From Streptomyces sp. ISL-43 (lineage in GTDB: Bacteria; Actinomycetota; Actinomycetes; Streptomycetales; Streptomycetaceae), in contig NZ_JAGGOT010000046.1 of NCBI RefSeq assembly GCF_018614195.1, forward strand, positions 1 to 60,944: a DNA stretch of 60,944 nt, in the 5' to 3' direction. Shown here in pieces: positions 1 to 8,382 of this stretch. Position numbers and translations under genes: made by a program. How positions within the stretch are numbered: position 1 is the first letter of the stretch; each line of letters starts with the position of its first letter. The notes below the pieces were generated by a model that did not search any database, was not told the origin of the DNA, and saw nothing but the letters and a program-made list of their open reading frames with translations.

Positions 1-23
1 CTTGATGATCAAAGCAACGGTTC

Positions 24-851
24 ATGGCGCGCACGCACATGCAGGGCATACGGGCACGGATGGCCGTCGTCGGGGCGGCCGTGGCGGTGGCCGCGACGGT
101 GTGGGGAGTGACGGCGATCGTCGATCCGGGCCGCGACACCAACCACGAGAACGTCTCCCGGCAGACGGACGACCCCGCGCCGGGAGGCGGCGCCACCGAC
201 CCGCAGGCGCCCGGCAATCCGGGGCGTCAGGTCCCGGACGGCATAGCCCACGCGTCGGAGAGCGGCGGCGACGCGGTCAACATAACCATCGACGACGGAC
301 CCGACCCCAAGTGGACGCCGAAGGTGCTCGAGGTCCTCGCGAAGTACGACGTGAAGGCGACCTTCTGCATGATCGGCCCGCAGGCCGAGGCCCACCCCGA
401 CCTGGTCAAGAAGGTCGTCGCGGGCGGCCACCGGCTCTGCGACCACACCATGGACCACGACACGGCGATGGACAAGAAGCCCCTCGACTACCAGCGCCGG
501 CAGATCCTCGACGCGAAGAAGCTGATCGAGGACGCGGCGGGCGGCGGGGCCAAGGTGGAGTACTACCGGGCCCCCGGCGGCGCGTTCACCCCCGAGAGCA
601 GGGCCCTGGCCGCCGCCAACGGCATGCGCCCGCTGGGCTGGAACATCGACAGCAAGGACTTCGAGAAGCCGGGGGCCGCGACGATCGTCAACACGGTCAA
701 GGGCGAGATGAAGAACGGCCCGACCGTCCTCTTCCACGACGGCGGCGGCAACCGCACCCAGACCGTGGAGGCCCTCGACCAGGTGCTGGCCTGGCTGAAG
801 GAACAGGGCCGGCCCACCGGCTTCCCGGTGGTCACCGGCCCCAGCTCCTGA
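24..851 (+). CDS. Polysaccharide deacetylase (NodB-type), membrane-anchored or secreted
   Basis: The 275-residue product has a hydrophobic N-terminal segment (about residues 13-33) that should act as a signal peptide or anchor, a short Pro/Gly-rich linker, and a NodB homology domain from about residue 82. The carbohydrate esterase family 4 signature TIDDGPD (residues 88-94) gives the catalytic and metal-binding Asp pair, and H141 and H145 in CDHTMDH fit the other metal ligands. The RAPGGAF and FHDGGG segments later in the domain also match the family. The family removes N-acetyl groups from peptidoglycan or chitin-like sugars outside the cell. An in-frame stop lies just upstream, so the start is at 24 or at the next Met a few codons on. 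The exact substrate cannot be read from the sequence. Confidence 0.9.
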   Translation: MARTHMQGIRARMAVVGAAVAVAATVWGVTAIVDPGRDTNHENVSRQTDDPAPGGGATDPQAPGNPGRQVPDGIAHASESGGDAVNITIDDGPDPKWTPKVLEVLAKYDVKATFCMIGPQAEAHPDLVKKVVAGGHRLCDHTMDHDTAMDKKPLDYQRRQILDAKKLIEDAAGGGAKVEYYRAPGGAFTPESRALAAANGMRPLGWNIDSKDFEKPGAATIVNTVKGEMKNGPTVLFHDGGGNRTQTVEALDQVLAWLKEQGRPTGFPVVTGPSS

Positions 852-911
852 GCCGGCCTCAGGGCCCCAGCGGACCCGGCACCCTGAGCCACCATCAGCC
901 GCTGGCCGCCC

Positions 912-2051
912 TCAGCCCCGCGCCACCTTCAGGACCGCCGCCGTCAGGGGGCCGTTCTCCCCGGCGGCACCGCCGGGGAAGGCGAAGCGGCGGCGGGTGT
1001 AGCCGTACGCGACGCCCGTCACCGGGTCGGCGAAGCCCTGGGCGCCCGCCGCGCCCGAGTGCCCGAAGGCCTCCGGGCCGACCGCCGGCTGCCGCTTGAA
1101 GCCCAGGCCGAAGTGGTCGGCCTCACCCGTCACCAGGTCGGGGCCCAGCTCCGCCCCGTGCGAGCGCGCCACCTCGGCCGCCGTCCGCGCGGTCAGCAGC
1201 GCGGGCCGGCCGTCCAGGACGCCGATCGCGGCCGCGTACATCCCCGCGACGGCCCGCGCGGAACCGATGCCGCCGGCCGAGGCCGGGCCGAGGGCCCGTA
1301 CCCGCGGGTGATTGGCGAAGGCGACCAGGTCCGCCGGCGGATCGCAGTGCAGGTTGAAGGCCACCGGCAGCAGCTCCGGAGCAGTCGCCGCGCCCTCGGC
1401 GCCCTCGGCCTCCTGCTCCGGCGTGGGCACCATCTCCAGGACCGGCCGCCAGCGCCCTTCGTGCGCCTCGGGCAGTCCCATGTACAGGTCCAGCCCGAAC
1501 GGCGTGCGGATCCGCTCCTCGTACAGCTCCTGGATCGAGCGTCCCGTCGCCCGGCGCACGACCTCGCCGGTCAGCGCGCCGATGACGTAGGCGTGGTAGC
1601 CGTACGCCGTCCCCGGCTCCCAGTACGGCCGCTGCCCGGCCAGCCGCTCCGCGATCAGCGCGTCGTCAGCGAGCTCGTCGTAGTCGAAGCCCTCGGCGGT
1701 GTTGACCAGTCCGGACTGGTGCGCGACCAGCTGCCGCACCGTCAGCCGCTCCTTGCCGTCCCCGGTGAACTCCGGCCAGTACGCCGACACCGGCCGGTCC
1801 AGCTCCAGTACGCCGTCCTGCGCGAGCAGGGCCACCACCAGGTGGGCCGCGCCCTTGGTGACCGAGAAGACCCCGCTCAGGGTGTCCGCGCCGGTGTCCT
1901 CGCCCGCCCAGAGGTCGACCACGCGCCGGCCCCGGTGGTGCACCGCGAGCTGCGCCTCCGGCGAGATCCGCTCGGCGGCCACGAAGGCCTCGAACTCCTC
2001 GCGCACCGGCTCCCAGCCCGCCGCCACCGTGCCGCTCACGTCCACAGTCAT
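912..2051 (-). CDS. Serine hydrolase, beta-lactamase/esterase family
   Basis: The 379-residue product belongs to the class C beta-lactamase / EstB-like family of serine hydrolases. The nucleophile motif SVTK is at residues 63-66, a Tyr-containing YGYHAY segment lies near residue 150, and an HSGAAG segment near the C-terminus fits the third active-site motif. No signal peptide is seen, so it is probably a cytoplasmic esterase or amidase and not a resistance beta-lactamase. The ATG at 2051 was chosen over an upstream Met at 2099 because a strong GGGGGAAGAAG ribosome binding site lies immediately before it. It converges on the polysaccharide deacetylase gene and is divergent from the secreted-protein gene at 2247. 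The natural substrate is unknown. Confidence 0.88.
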   Translation of the reverse strand: MTVDVSGTVAAGWEPVREEFEAFVAAERISPEAQLAVHHRGRRVVDLWAGEDTGADTLSGVFSVTKGAAHLVVALLAQDGVLELDRPVSAYWPEFTGDGKERLTVRQLVAHQSGLVNTAEGFDYDELADDALIAERLAGQRPYWEPGTAYGYHAYVIGALTGEVVRRATGRSIQELYEERIRTPFGLDLYMGLPEAHEGRWRPVLEMVPTPEQEAEGAEGAATAPELLPVAFNLHCDPPADLVAFANHPRVRALGPASAGGIGSARAVAGMYAAAIGVLDGRPALLTARTAAEVARSHGAELGPDLVTGEADHFGLGFKRQPAVGPEAFGHSGAAGAQGFADPVTGVAYGYTRRRFAFPGGAAGENGPLTAAVLKVARG

Positions 2052-2246
2052 CGTCTTCTTCCCCCCGGTCGGGCCGGTGCTGCGGACCGGCTTCCGCACA
2101 CGCCAACACGGAGTCGATCACCGGATATTCCGGCCCGCGCGGCGGCCCCGGTACCGGCCCGCGCGGCGGACCGCGCCGCCGATCTCGTACGGGTGAAAGG
2201 GCGCCCGGCGTCGTTCCGGCCCGCCGGAGGCCCCGTTGGGCCGGGC

Positions 2247-2876
2247 ATGAAGCGCACCCGCATTGCCGCTCTCGCCCTCGCCACCGCCGCGGCGGCCCTC
2301 GCCCCCGCCCTCTGCCAGGGGTCCGCCACCGCCGCCGACGGCACGGCGTACCTCCAGGACCCGAGTGGAGGGGAGAAGGCGATGAAGTCGATGTGGACGA
2401 AGGACGACATGCACAAGGTGGAGGCGCAGTTCCGCTTCCAGCCGGGCATCCGGTACAAGACGGTGACCCGGCCCGGCCCCAAGGGTGCCGAGGACTTCGA
2501 GCGAAAGGTCCCCGACCCCAAGACCCTGGCCTGGGAGCCGGGGTACGAGTTCGCGTGGTCGGTCGCGGACTCGCAGGGGGTGAAGAAGATGCTGACCACC
2601 AAGGACGGCAAGCACCCGATCGTCGTGCACGCCGTGCTGCGGAGCGCGAACCGCGCCAAGGCCGCCGAGGTGCACCAGGAGCTGACGAACCGGCCGGCGA
2701 CGGGCCGGGCGAAGGTGCCGGGCGGCAAGCGCATCGCATGTGACACCGGGAAGTACACGGTGGAATGGTCGGTGACCCGCACCGGCTACGGCACCCTCAC
2801 CGGTTCTCTGGCCTGGGACTCCGACTGCGAGCAGTACCGCACGGCGTTCACCCCGCACAACCAGGGCGCCGGCTGA
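2247..2876 (+). CDS. Secreted protein of unknown function
   Basis: The 209-residue product starts with a clear Sec signal peptide (KR near the N-terminus, then a long Ala/Leu core, with likely cleavage near residue 30 after ATAA). The mature part is soluble and rich in Lys, Trp and charged residues. It has two Cys, in the C-terminal quarter (IACDTG and DSDCEQ), which may form a disulfide. I do not recognise a family with confidence. The gene stands alone, divergent from the serine hydrolase, and is followed by a hairpin terminator. The ATG at 2247 is preceded only by a G-rich stretch, so the start rests on the signal peptide. Confidence 0.75.
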   Translation: MKRTRIAALALATAAAALAPALCQGSATAADGTAYLQDPSGGEKAMKSMWTKDDMHKVEAQFRFQPGIRYKTVTRPGPKGAEDFERKVPDPKTLAWEPGYEFAWSVADSQGVKKMLTTKDGKHPIVVHAVLRSANRAKAAEVHQELTNRPATGRAKVPGGKRIACDTGKYTVEWSVTRTGYGTLTGSLAWDSDCEQYRTAFTPHNQGAG

Positions 2877-2904
2877 GGGCTGTCCGGGCGGTGGGCCGGC
2901 CGCC

Positions 2905-2927
2905 CCGCGCACCTTGTGGGTGCGCGG
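2905..2927. terminator. Hairpin between convergent genes
   Basis: A 9-bp inverted repeat (CCGCGCACC / GGTGCGCGG) with a short loop lies between the stop of the secreted protein at 2876 and the stop of the solute-binding protein at 2962. It can serve both convergent transcripts. No T-run follows, as is common in Streptomyces. Confidence 0.55.
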
Positions 2928-2961
2928 CGGGCGACGGGGCCGCGGCTCGGAGAAGGAGGGC

Positions 2962-4254
2962 TCAGTGCTTCTTGGAGGCCTCGCCCGCCTTCGAGGCGAT
3001 CTCCTCCAGGACGGTCTTCGGGTCGCCGCTCGGGTCCACGGCCCGCCCGATGTTGCGCTTGATGGTGTCGCTGACGGTCACCCAGGACGGGTCGTTGACC
3101 GGGTAGAGCTGGGCGCCGCGCAGGGCGGTCAGGAACTCGGTGTCGGTCTTGTCCATGCCGCCGCTGCCGGCCAGGGTGCGGGAGGCGGAGACGGTCGACG
3201 GCAGCAGGTGGTAGCGGCCGGCGAAGTCCGAGAGGTTCTTGTCCTGGTAGAGGAAGTCCAGGAACGTGCCGATCTCGGCGCGGTGGCCGCGCTGCTTGAA
3301 CGCCATCATCCAGTCGGCCACGCCGACGGTCGGCGTGCTCTCCCCGGAGCCGAGCATGTCCGAGATGGGCATCGCGACGGGACGGACCTCGATGCCCTTG
3401 GCGCGCGCCTCGTGGGCGAGCGACGGGTAGCCGTTGACCATGCCGACCTCGCCGCGTGTGAAGGCCGCGAAGGCGTCGGCGCGGTTGAGCTGGGACGGCG
3501 GGGTGGGGCCGAGCAGGCCGGGGGCGACCAGGTTGTCCTTGATCCACTTGAAGGTCTGGATGTTCTGGTCGGAAGCCAGGCTGTAGTTCCCGCTGTTGTC
3601 GGCGTAGCCGCCGCCGTTGCTGAGCTCCCAGATCATCGCCTCGGCGTGGGCCTCCTCCGGGCCCAGGGGCATGGCGTACGGGTACTTCACGCCCTTGTCC
3701 TTGAGCGCCTTGGCGGCGGCCTTGAGGTCTGACCACGTCTTGGGGGATTCCTTGAGGCCGGCCTGCTTGAACAGGGCCTCGTTGAGGAAGAGCAGGCGGC
3801 TGCTCGCGACGAAGGGCAGGCCGTAGAGGGTGTTGCGGACGGATCCGGCCTCGGCGAGCGGCTGGAGGAAGTTCGCTTCGGCGGTGACCGAGAGGAGTTC
3901 GTCGGCGGAATAGAGCTTGCCCTGCGCCGCGAAGTCCGAGTAAGCGCCCATGAGGGCCATGTCCGGCGCGTTGCCGGCCTTGACCATACGGGAGACTTCG
4001 CGGTCGATGTCGGCCCACGGAAGCAGCTGGACCTGGACCTTGATACCGGGGTTGGCGGCGGTGAAATCAGCCGTCACCTTGTCCCAGAACTCCTTGGAAC
4101 TGTTGGCGGTGCCGTCGCCGTATTCGGCGGCGACGAGGCGGAGCGTGTTGCCGTCACCTGCGTCGCTTCCGTCCGAGCCGCCGCAGCCGGCCAGCGGTAT
4201 CAGCAGACCGAGCACGACCGTGGTGGCGGCCGTGCCGAAGATTCTTCGTCGCAC
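2962..4254 (-). CDS. ABC transporter sugar-binding lipoprotein (family 1)
   Basis: The 430-residue product has a lipoprotein signal peptide with lipobox LAGC (C24), followed by a Gly/Ser/Asp linker. The mature protein is a family 1 extracellular solute-binding protein of the sugar/oligosaccharide type, for example the EFWDKVTADF and NPGIKVQVQ segments near the N-terminus and the alternation of two lobes. It should be tethered outside the membrane and deliver a carbohydrate to an ABC importer. No permease or ATPase gene is next to it in this window, so it is an orphan that must use a transporter encoded elsewhere. The start is supported by the complete signal peptide; the ligand cannot be inferred. 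Confidence 0.9.
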   Translation of the reverse strand: MRRRIFGTAATTVVLGLLIPLAGCGGSDGSDAGDGNTLRLVAAEYGDGTANSSKEFWDKVTADFTAANPGIKVQVQLLPWADIDREVSRMVKAGNAPDMALMGAYSDFAAQGKLYSADELLSVTAEANFLQPLAEAGSVRNTLYGLPFVASSRLLFLNEALFKQAGLKESPKTWSDLKAAAKALKDKGVKYPYAMPLGPEEAHAEAMIWELSNGGGYADNSGNYSLASDQNIQTFKWIKDNLVAPGLLGPTPPSQLNRADAFAAFTRGEVGMVNGYPSLAHEARAKGIEVRPVAMPISDMLGSGESTPTVGVADWMMAFKQRGHRAEIGTFLDFLYQDKNLSDFAGRYHLLPSTVSASRTLAGSGGMDKTDTEFLTALRGAQLYPVNDPSWVTVSDTIKRNIGRAVDPSGDPKTVLEEIASKAGEASKKH

Positions 4255-4568
4255 GGGTGTATTCCCCTGATTTTCTTTTGAGGCGCGTTATTACTTATGA
4301 GTCACTCCGGGCTGTGGTGTCCCTCCGTGGCCCGTTGGCCGGAATTCTCTCCCGGGCAAGGGTGATTGGTTCCATTGGGTCGGCACTTGTGGTCAATGCT
4401 CCAAGTACGGCATTTCCGAATGGTGTTTTCCGATATGTGATCACCAATTCGGACGCGCGTAGACATGCCGAAACGCCCGTTTCCGGCCGCGGAACGGGTT
4501 GAAGGGGACTCGGGGGAGCGAGGGGGGAGCGGGAGGAGCGGGTGGCGGGAGCGGGGGAGGGTCCGGCG
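4255..4568. other. Intergenic region, probable promoter of the binding protein
   Basis: This 314-bp stretch is noticeably richer in A and T than its surroundings and contains no convincing gene on either strand. It lies upstream of the lipoprotein gene (minus strand) and downstream of the SMI1/KNR4 gene, so it most likely holds the lipoprotein promoter and its operators. No clear palindrome stood out. Confidence 0.5.
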
Positions 4569-5186
4569 TCAGTCGGAGAAGTCGCCCGCGTACGGGTCGG
4601 GCTCGCCCGTCTCGGGGTTGCGGCCCTCCTGCCAGCGCCGCTGGGCCTTCTGCCAGTGCACGAAGCTGAGGTGGCCGCCGTCCCAGAAGGTGATGCTGAC
4701 CGGGCTCACGTCGAACTCGTCGGAGCACAGCCGGTACAGGAACTCGCCCATGCCGTACGGGTACACGGCGAAGGAGTCGGCGGTGTGGCGGCCCACCACC
4801 AGGACGGGCCAGCTGTCCGGGTCCGGATCGGTCGTCAGCCAGCACAGGATGTCGGAGCCGCCCGTGACTCCCCAGGCGAGGATCGACTCCGGGTCCACGT
4901 CGAAGGCGGCCCGGCCGCCCTCGGCCTCCCAGATCTGGCGGGCGTTGGCGGTCTCCTCCGCCATCTGCGCCGGGTCCCACTGGAGCCCGGGCTTGGGCAG
5001 CGGCAGCAGCACGCTCGCCTCGCCGTTGATGGAGCCGGCGCCGAAGCGGCCCATGAAGGCGATGAAGTCGGCGGGGAATCGGCTGCCCCAGACGGCCTCG
5101 GCCGCCTGCCAGTCGATGTCCTCGTCGGCTCCGTGAGTCGCCGGCATGATCTGCTCCAGCGCTTTGATGCGCGCGTTCTCCGTCAT
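4569..5186 (-). CDS. SMI1/KNR4 (SUKH) domain protein
   Basis: The 205-residue product looks like a SUKH-superfamily protein. A typical W-x-x-x-E..G..FP.DF-like opening is seen at about residues 25-50 (AVWGSRFPADFIAFMGRFG), followed by a Gly/Ser turn and an ILAWG..GGSDILCW segment near residue 105. SUKH proteins often act as immunity proteins against polymorphic nuclease toxins in bacteria, but many Streptomyces copies stand alone with unknown roles. No toxin gene is adjacent. The protein is cytoplasmic, acidic and lacks a signal peptide. It reads in the same direction as the DUF192 gene upstream, 59 bp away. Confidence 0.75.
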   Translation of the reverse strand: MTENARIKALEQIMPATHGADEDIDWQAAEAVWGSRFPADFIAFMGRFGAGSINGEASVLLPLPKPGLQWDPAQMAEETANARQIWEAEGGRAAFDVDPESILAWGVTGGSDILCWLTTDPDPDSWPVLVVGRHTADSFAVYPYGMGEFLYRLCSDEFDVSPVSITFWDGGHLSFVHWQKAQRRWQEGRNPETGEPDPYAGDFSD

Positions 5187-5245
5187 GCCGCTCCCCTGCC
5201 ACCCCAGCTCAACCGCCCCAACCTACCGCCGGGGCGGGACCCCGC

Positions 5246-5689
5246 CTAGCGCGAGTCGAGACGGACCCGGAGGGTGGACCCTACGCGCAGCCCCCAGGCG
5301 GCCATGGCCCCGGCCTCGGCTTCCAGGACGTGGCGGGAGCGGAGCCGGGGGAGTCCGAGCCGGCCGGGGGGCATGGTGGTCAGCGCGATGACCCTGAGCC
5401 GTCGGTCCAGATAGGCCACGTCGATGGCGAAGCGCATCCGGAACGTGTGCACGCTCGCGGCCGGGGTGAGGAGCATCGCCCCGTCGATCCCGTCCCGTCC
5501 GAGCAGCCCCCGCGTCCGGGCCGCGTAGGAGGCGGCCACCTCCACGCGCACCTCCGCGCGCACCTCCGCGGGCACCTCCACAGGGGCGCCGGCCGGCGCT
5601 CCCGGTACTGCCCCCGCCCCCGCCGGCCCCGGCGCCGGGCCGAGGTCGAGCGTGGCCCCGCCGTCGCGCCAGTGCCCCCTGATCCGCAT
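5246..5689 (-). CDS. DUF192 family protein
   Basis: The 147-residue product carries a DUF192 domain in its C-terminal two thirds: ARTRGLLGRDGIDGAMLL, the F-R-M-x-F-x-I-D-V segment (FRMRFAIDVAYLD) and the closing LEAEAGAMAAWGLRVG are all characteristic. Function is not established for the family. The N-terminal part is low-complexity, with an Ala/Pro/Gly stretch followed by a repeated AEV/VEV run encoded by a 12-bp tandem repeat. The ATG at 5689 was preferred to a more distant Met at 5761 because the homologous domain begins soon after it. Confidence 0.8.
   Translation of the reverse strand: MRIRGHWRDGGATLDLGPAPGPAGAGAVPGAPAGAPVEVPAEVRAEVRVEVAASYAARTRGLLGRDGIDGAMLLTPAASVHTFRMRFAIDVAYLDRRLRVIALTTMPPGRLGLPRLRSRHVLEAEAGAMAAWGLRVGSTLRVRLDSR
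5533..5580. repeat. 12-bp tandem repeat inside the DUF192 gene
   Basis: About four copies of a unit close to GCGCACCTCCGC occur in a row. They keep the reading frame and encode a VEV-PAEV-RAEV-RVEV run just before the conserved domain, so copy-number change would be tolerated. Confidence 0.6.
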
Positions 5690-5899
5690 GCCGGTCAGCG
5701 TAGGGGGTGTCCCGCCGATCAGGCCGGGTCCGCGGCTGATCCGGCCTGAGCGGCAGGACACCCCTGGGCGTCAAGCCGGCGCCCGGACCCGAGGTCCCTC
5801 CTGGGGGGTACGGCCGCCCAGGGCCGAGTACCGGCTCAGGCCGGGCCCCGCATGCCTCGTAGGGCGGTTTCGGCTCACCGGAGTGCTGCTGGACGGCTC

Positions 5900-6010
5900 C
5901 GGAGCGTAATCGTGTCGCGGCAATGCACGCAGCGGGCTTTACGAAGGGTTATGGTGGAACCCCCCCCTCGGGCCGGTCCGTATCCCCCCCACGGACCGGC
6001 CCGTTTTTTG
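5900..6010 (+). ncRNA. 6C-type small RNA with intrinsic terminator
   Basis: This gene-free stretch upstream of the aldo/keto reductase stop shows two C-runs, 8 C at 5960-5967 and 7 C at 5984-5990. The second is the loop of a perfect 13-bp hairpin (5969-5981 with 5991-6003) followed directly by six T (6004-6009). The first run can sit in a hairpin formed by CGA(A)GGG and CCCTCG. Two neighbouring stem-loops each carrying at least six C are the defining feature of the actinobacterial 6C RNA family. No plus-strand gene lies upstream that would need this terminator, which supports an independent transcript. The 5' end is estimated. The role is likely trans-acting regulation by pairing with G-rich mRNA, as inferred for the family. 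Confidence 0.75.
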
Positions 6011-6040
6011 TGCCCCGGACCCGACGGGCAAAGCCGCAGG

Positions 6041-7078
6041 TCAGTCCCGCTGGGCCCAGATGTTGGCGCCGGGGGTGGACACCGCGAAGGAGTCGATCTC
6101 CTTCAGCTCGTGCTCCGACAGCGGTGCGCCGGACAGGGAAGCCACGTTCTCCTCGAGCTGCTTCACGCTCGACGCGCCGATCAGCGCCGACGTCATCCGC
6201 TCGTCGCGCAGCACCCAGTTCAGCGCCAGCTGCGCCAGCGTCTGGCCGCGCCGGGCCGCGATGTCGTTCAGCCCGTTCAGCCGGCGTACGACGTCCTGCG
6301 ACAGCAGGGCCGGGTTCAGGGACTTGCCCTGCGTGGCCCGCGAGCCCTCCGGGATGCCCTTGAGGTACTTGCCGGTCAGCAGGCCCTGCGCGAGCGGCAC
6401 GAAGGAGATGCAGCCCATGCCGGCCTCCTCCAGGGTGTCCAGCAGGCCGTCCTCCTCCGTCCAGCGGTTGATCATGGAGTAGGAGGGCTGGTGGATGAGC
6501 GGGCGGACGCCCATCTCCCGCAGCAGCCGGGCCGCCTCCGCCGTCTGCTCCGCGGTGTACGAGGAGACGCCCACGTACAGGGCCTTGCCCTGCTGGACCG
6601 CGGACGCGAGCGCGCTCATGGTCTCCTCCAGCGGGGTGTCCGGGTCGAAGCGGTGCGAGTAGAAGACGTCGACGTAGTCGACGCCCATCCGCTTCAGCGA
6701 CGCGTCCAGAGACCCGAGCAGGTACTTGCGGCTGCCCCACTCGCCGTACGGCCCGGCGTGCATCAGGTATCCGGCCTTGGTGGAGAGCACCAGCTCCTCG
6801 CGGTGGGACGCGAAGTCCTGCGCGAAGATCTTGCCGAAATTGAGCTCGGCCGAGCCGGGGGGCGGGCCGTAGTTGTTCGCGAGGTCGAAGTGGGTGACGC
6901 CGAGGTCGAAGGCCCGGCGCAGGATCGCCCGCTGGGAGGCCAGCGACGCGTCGTCACCGAAGTTGTGCCAGAGGCCGAGGGAGATGGCGGGGAGCTTCAG
7001 GCCGCTGCGGCCGGTGCGCCGGTACTCCATGGAGTCGTAGCGCGAGGGCTCTGCCCGATAGGGATTGTTTTCAGTCAC
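6041..7078 (-). CDS. Aldo/keto reductase, YghZ-like
   Basis: The 345-residue product is an aldo/keto reductase of the group that includes the L-glyceraldehyde 3-phosphate reductase YghZ and potassium-channel beta-like proteins. The catalytic tetrad is visible as D65 and Y70 (FDLANNYG), K101 (STKAGY) and H142 (FYSHRFD). The NADPH-binding end has the ALIGASSVKQLEEN segment. It should reduce small aldehydes with NADPH in the cytoplasm. GTG 7078 is chosen as start because GGGAGG lies 5-6 bases ahead and the family's length begins there; the ATG at 7183 would extend into the promoter shared with the divergent prenyltransferase gene. Confidence 0.9.
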   Translation of the reverse strand: MTENNPYRAEPSRYDSMEYRRTGRSGLKLPAISLGLWHNFGDDASLASQRAILRRAFDLGVTHFDLANNYGPPPGSAELNFGKIFAQDFASHREELVLSTKAGYLMHAGPYGEWGSRKYLLGSLDASLKRMGVDYVDVFYSHRFDPDTPLEETMSALASAVQQGKALYVGVSSYTAEQTAEAARLLREMGVRPLIHQPSYSMINRWTEEDGLLDTLEEAGMGCISFVPLAQGLLTGKYLKGIPEGSRATQGKSLNPALLSQDVVRRLNGLNDIAARRGQTLAQLALNWVLRDERMTSALIGASSVKQLEENVASLSGAPLSEHELKEIDSFAVSTPGANIWAQRD

Positions 7079-7205
7079 GTTGTCCTCCCTATCACGGACT
7101 CGTGACATGACCGAGTTGGGTACCCGATCCCGCCGCGCAGTAATGTGGCGGACTCGGGGGTACCGCATGTCGCACGGGGGCATCGCACGGAGGGGCTGGA
7201 AGATC

Positions 7206-7967
7206 GTGAAGCTGCGCGACCTGGTGTACAGGCTCTACGCACGCCGGGTGGAAGGCCGCCTCGACCATGATGCGGCGCCCAAGCACATCGGCGTCATTCT
7301 GGACGGGAACCGCCGCTGGGCGAAGGCGTCCGGAGGGACCACGGAACAGGGCCACCAGGCCGGTGCCGACAAGATCTCCGAGATGCTGGGCTGGTGCACC
7401 GAGACGGACGTCGAGGTCGTCACCCTGTGGATGCTCTCCACGGACAACCTGGACCGGCCCGAGGTCGAGCTCCGCCCGCTGCTCAACATCATCGAGAACA
7501 CGGTGCGCGGCCTCGCCGCGGACGGCCGCTGGCGCGTCCACCACGTGGGCAACCTCGACATCCTGCCCGCCGGGACGCAGAACGTCCTGAAGGAGGCCGA
7601 GGAGGCCACCCGGGGCGTCGACGGGATACTCGTCAACGTCGCCGTCGGCTACGGCGGCCGCCAGGAGATCGCCGACGCCGTCCGCTCGCTCCTGCTGGAG
7701 CACGCGTCGAAGGGCACCTCCTTCGAGGAGCTCGCCGAGATCCTCGACATCGACCACATCGCGGAGCACCTCTACACGCGCGGTCAGCCCGACCCGGACC
7801 TCGTGATCCGCACCAGCGGCGAGCAGCGGCTGTCCGGATTCATGCTGTGGCAGAGCGCGCACTCCGAGTACTACTTCTGCGAAGTCTTCTGGCCCGCCTT
7901 CCGCAAGGTCGACTTCCTGCGCGCCCTGCGCGACTACGCCGCCCGCCACCGGCGCTACGGCGCCTGA
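7206..7967 (+). CDS. Isoprenyl transferase (cis-prenyltransferase, UppS family)
   Basis: The 253-residue product carries the cis-prenyltransferase signatures: ILDGNRRWA (residues 31-39, with catalytic D33), an Asn-Val-Ala-x-x-Tyr-Gly-Gly-Arg segment (NVAVGYGGRQEI), and the C-terminal RTSGEQRLSGFMLWQ followed by SEYYF. The enzyme condenses isopentenyl diphosphate onto an allylic diphosphate in cis, giving a polyprenyl diphosphate for cell-wall or related lipids at the membrane surface. Streptomyces usually has more than one such enzyme, and the chain length made here cannot be told. GTG 7206, in the context KIVKLRD, was chosen because GGAGG lies upstream and the family alignment begins there. 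Confidence 0.92.
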   Translation: MKLRDLVYRLYARRVEGRLDHDAAPKHIGVILDGNRRWAKASGGTTEQGHQAGADKISEMLGWCTETDVEVVTLWMLSTDNLDRPEVELRPLLNIIENTVRGLAADGRWRVHHVGNLDILPAGTQNVLKEAEEATRGVDGILVNVAVGYGGRQEIADAVRSLLLEHASKGTSFEELAEILDIDHIAEHLYTRGQPDPDLVIRTSGEQRLSGFMLWQSAHSEYYFCEVFWPAFRKVDFLRALRDYAARHRRYGA

Positions 7968-8382
7968 GTCACCCGCGCGACTCCTCGTACGGCACCTGAC
8001 CTGCGGGTGTCTGACGCCCCCTCGGCACCCCACGGCGCGCCCGGACCCTTCCGCGGCGCGCCGTCTCCGTGCTCCCGTACGCCCCTCCCCGCCTTCGGGA
8101 CCCTCCGCGCGAGGCCTTCACCAGGGATTCACCGAGCGTCCGTCATATGCCATGGCATGGCTGGACCCATTCGGGGAATACCCCTTGCAGGTCGACGCCC
8201 GATCCACGGGTGTCGAGTCTCAGCGGACGGCATGGGGTCGTCCGCCCGGGAGGCCCTTTGCATCAGGACGCACGTGCGGTTCGCACGGACGGAGTGGAGG
8301 GCCGGAAATCGGCCCGCGCATGGGTGCCGATGACCGGTCCGGTCTTCATGGCCCGACCTCTTCCGAGGGGGTACGTCCTTCC
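7968..8382. other. Intergenic region upstream of phoH
   Basis: This 415-bp stretch holds no convincing gene. It contains a perfect 12-bp palindrome ATGCCATGGCAT at 8147-8158 and a smaller inverted repeat CGTGCG-GTT-CGCACG near 8273-8287. It probably contains the phoH promoter and an untranslated leader. Confidence 0.4.

Noticed and set aside
1059..2246. Upstream extension of the secreted-protein gene to 1059
   Set aside because: It would run antisense through the serine hydrolase; the signal peptide at 2247 defines the start.
4257..4502. An 81-codon plus-strand frame upstream of the solute-binding gene
   Set aside because: No ribosome site, no coding bias and no family; it overlaps the likely promoter.
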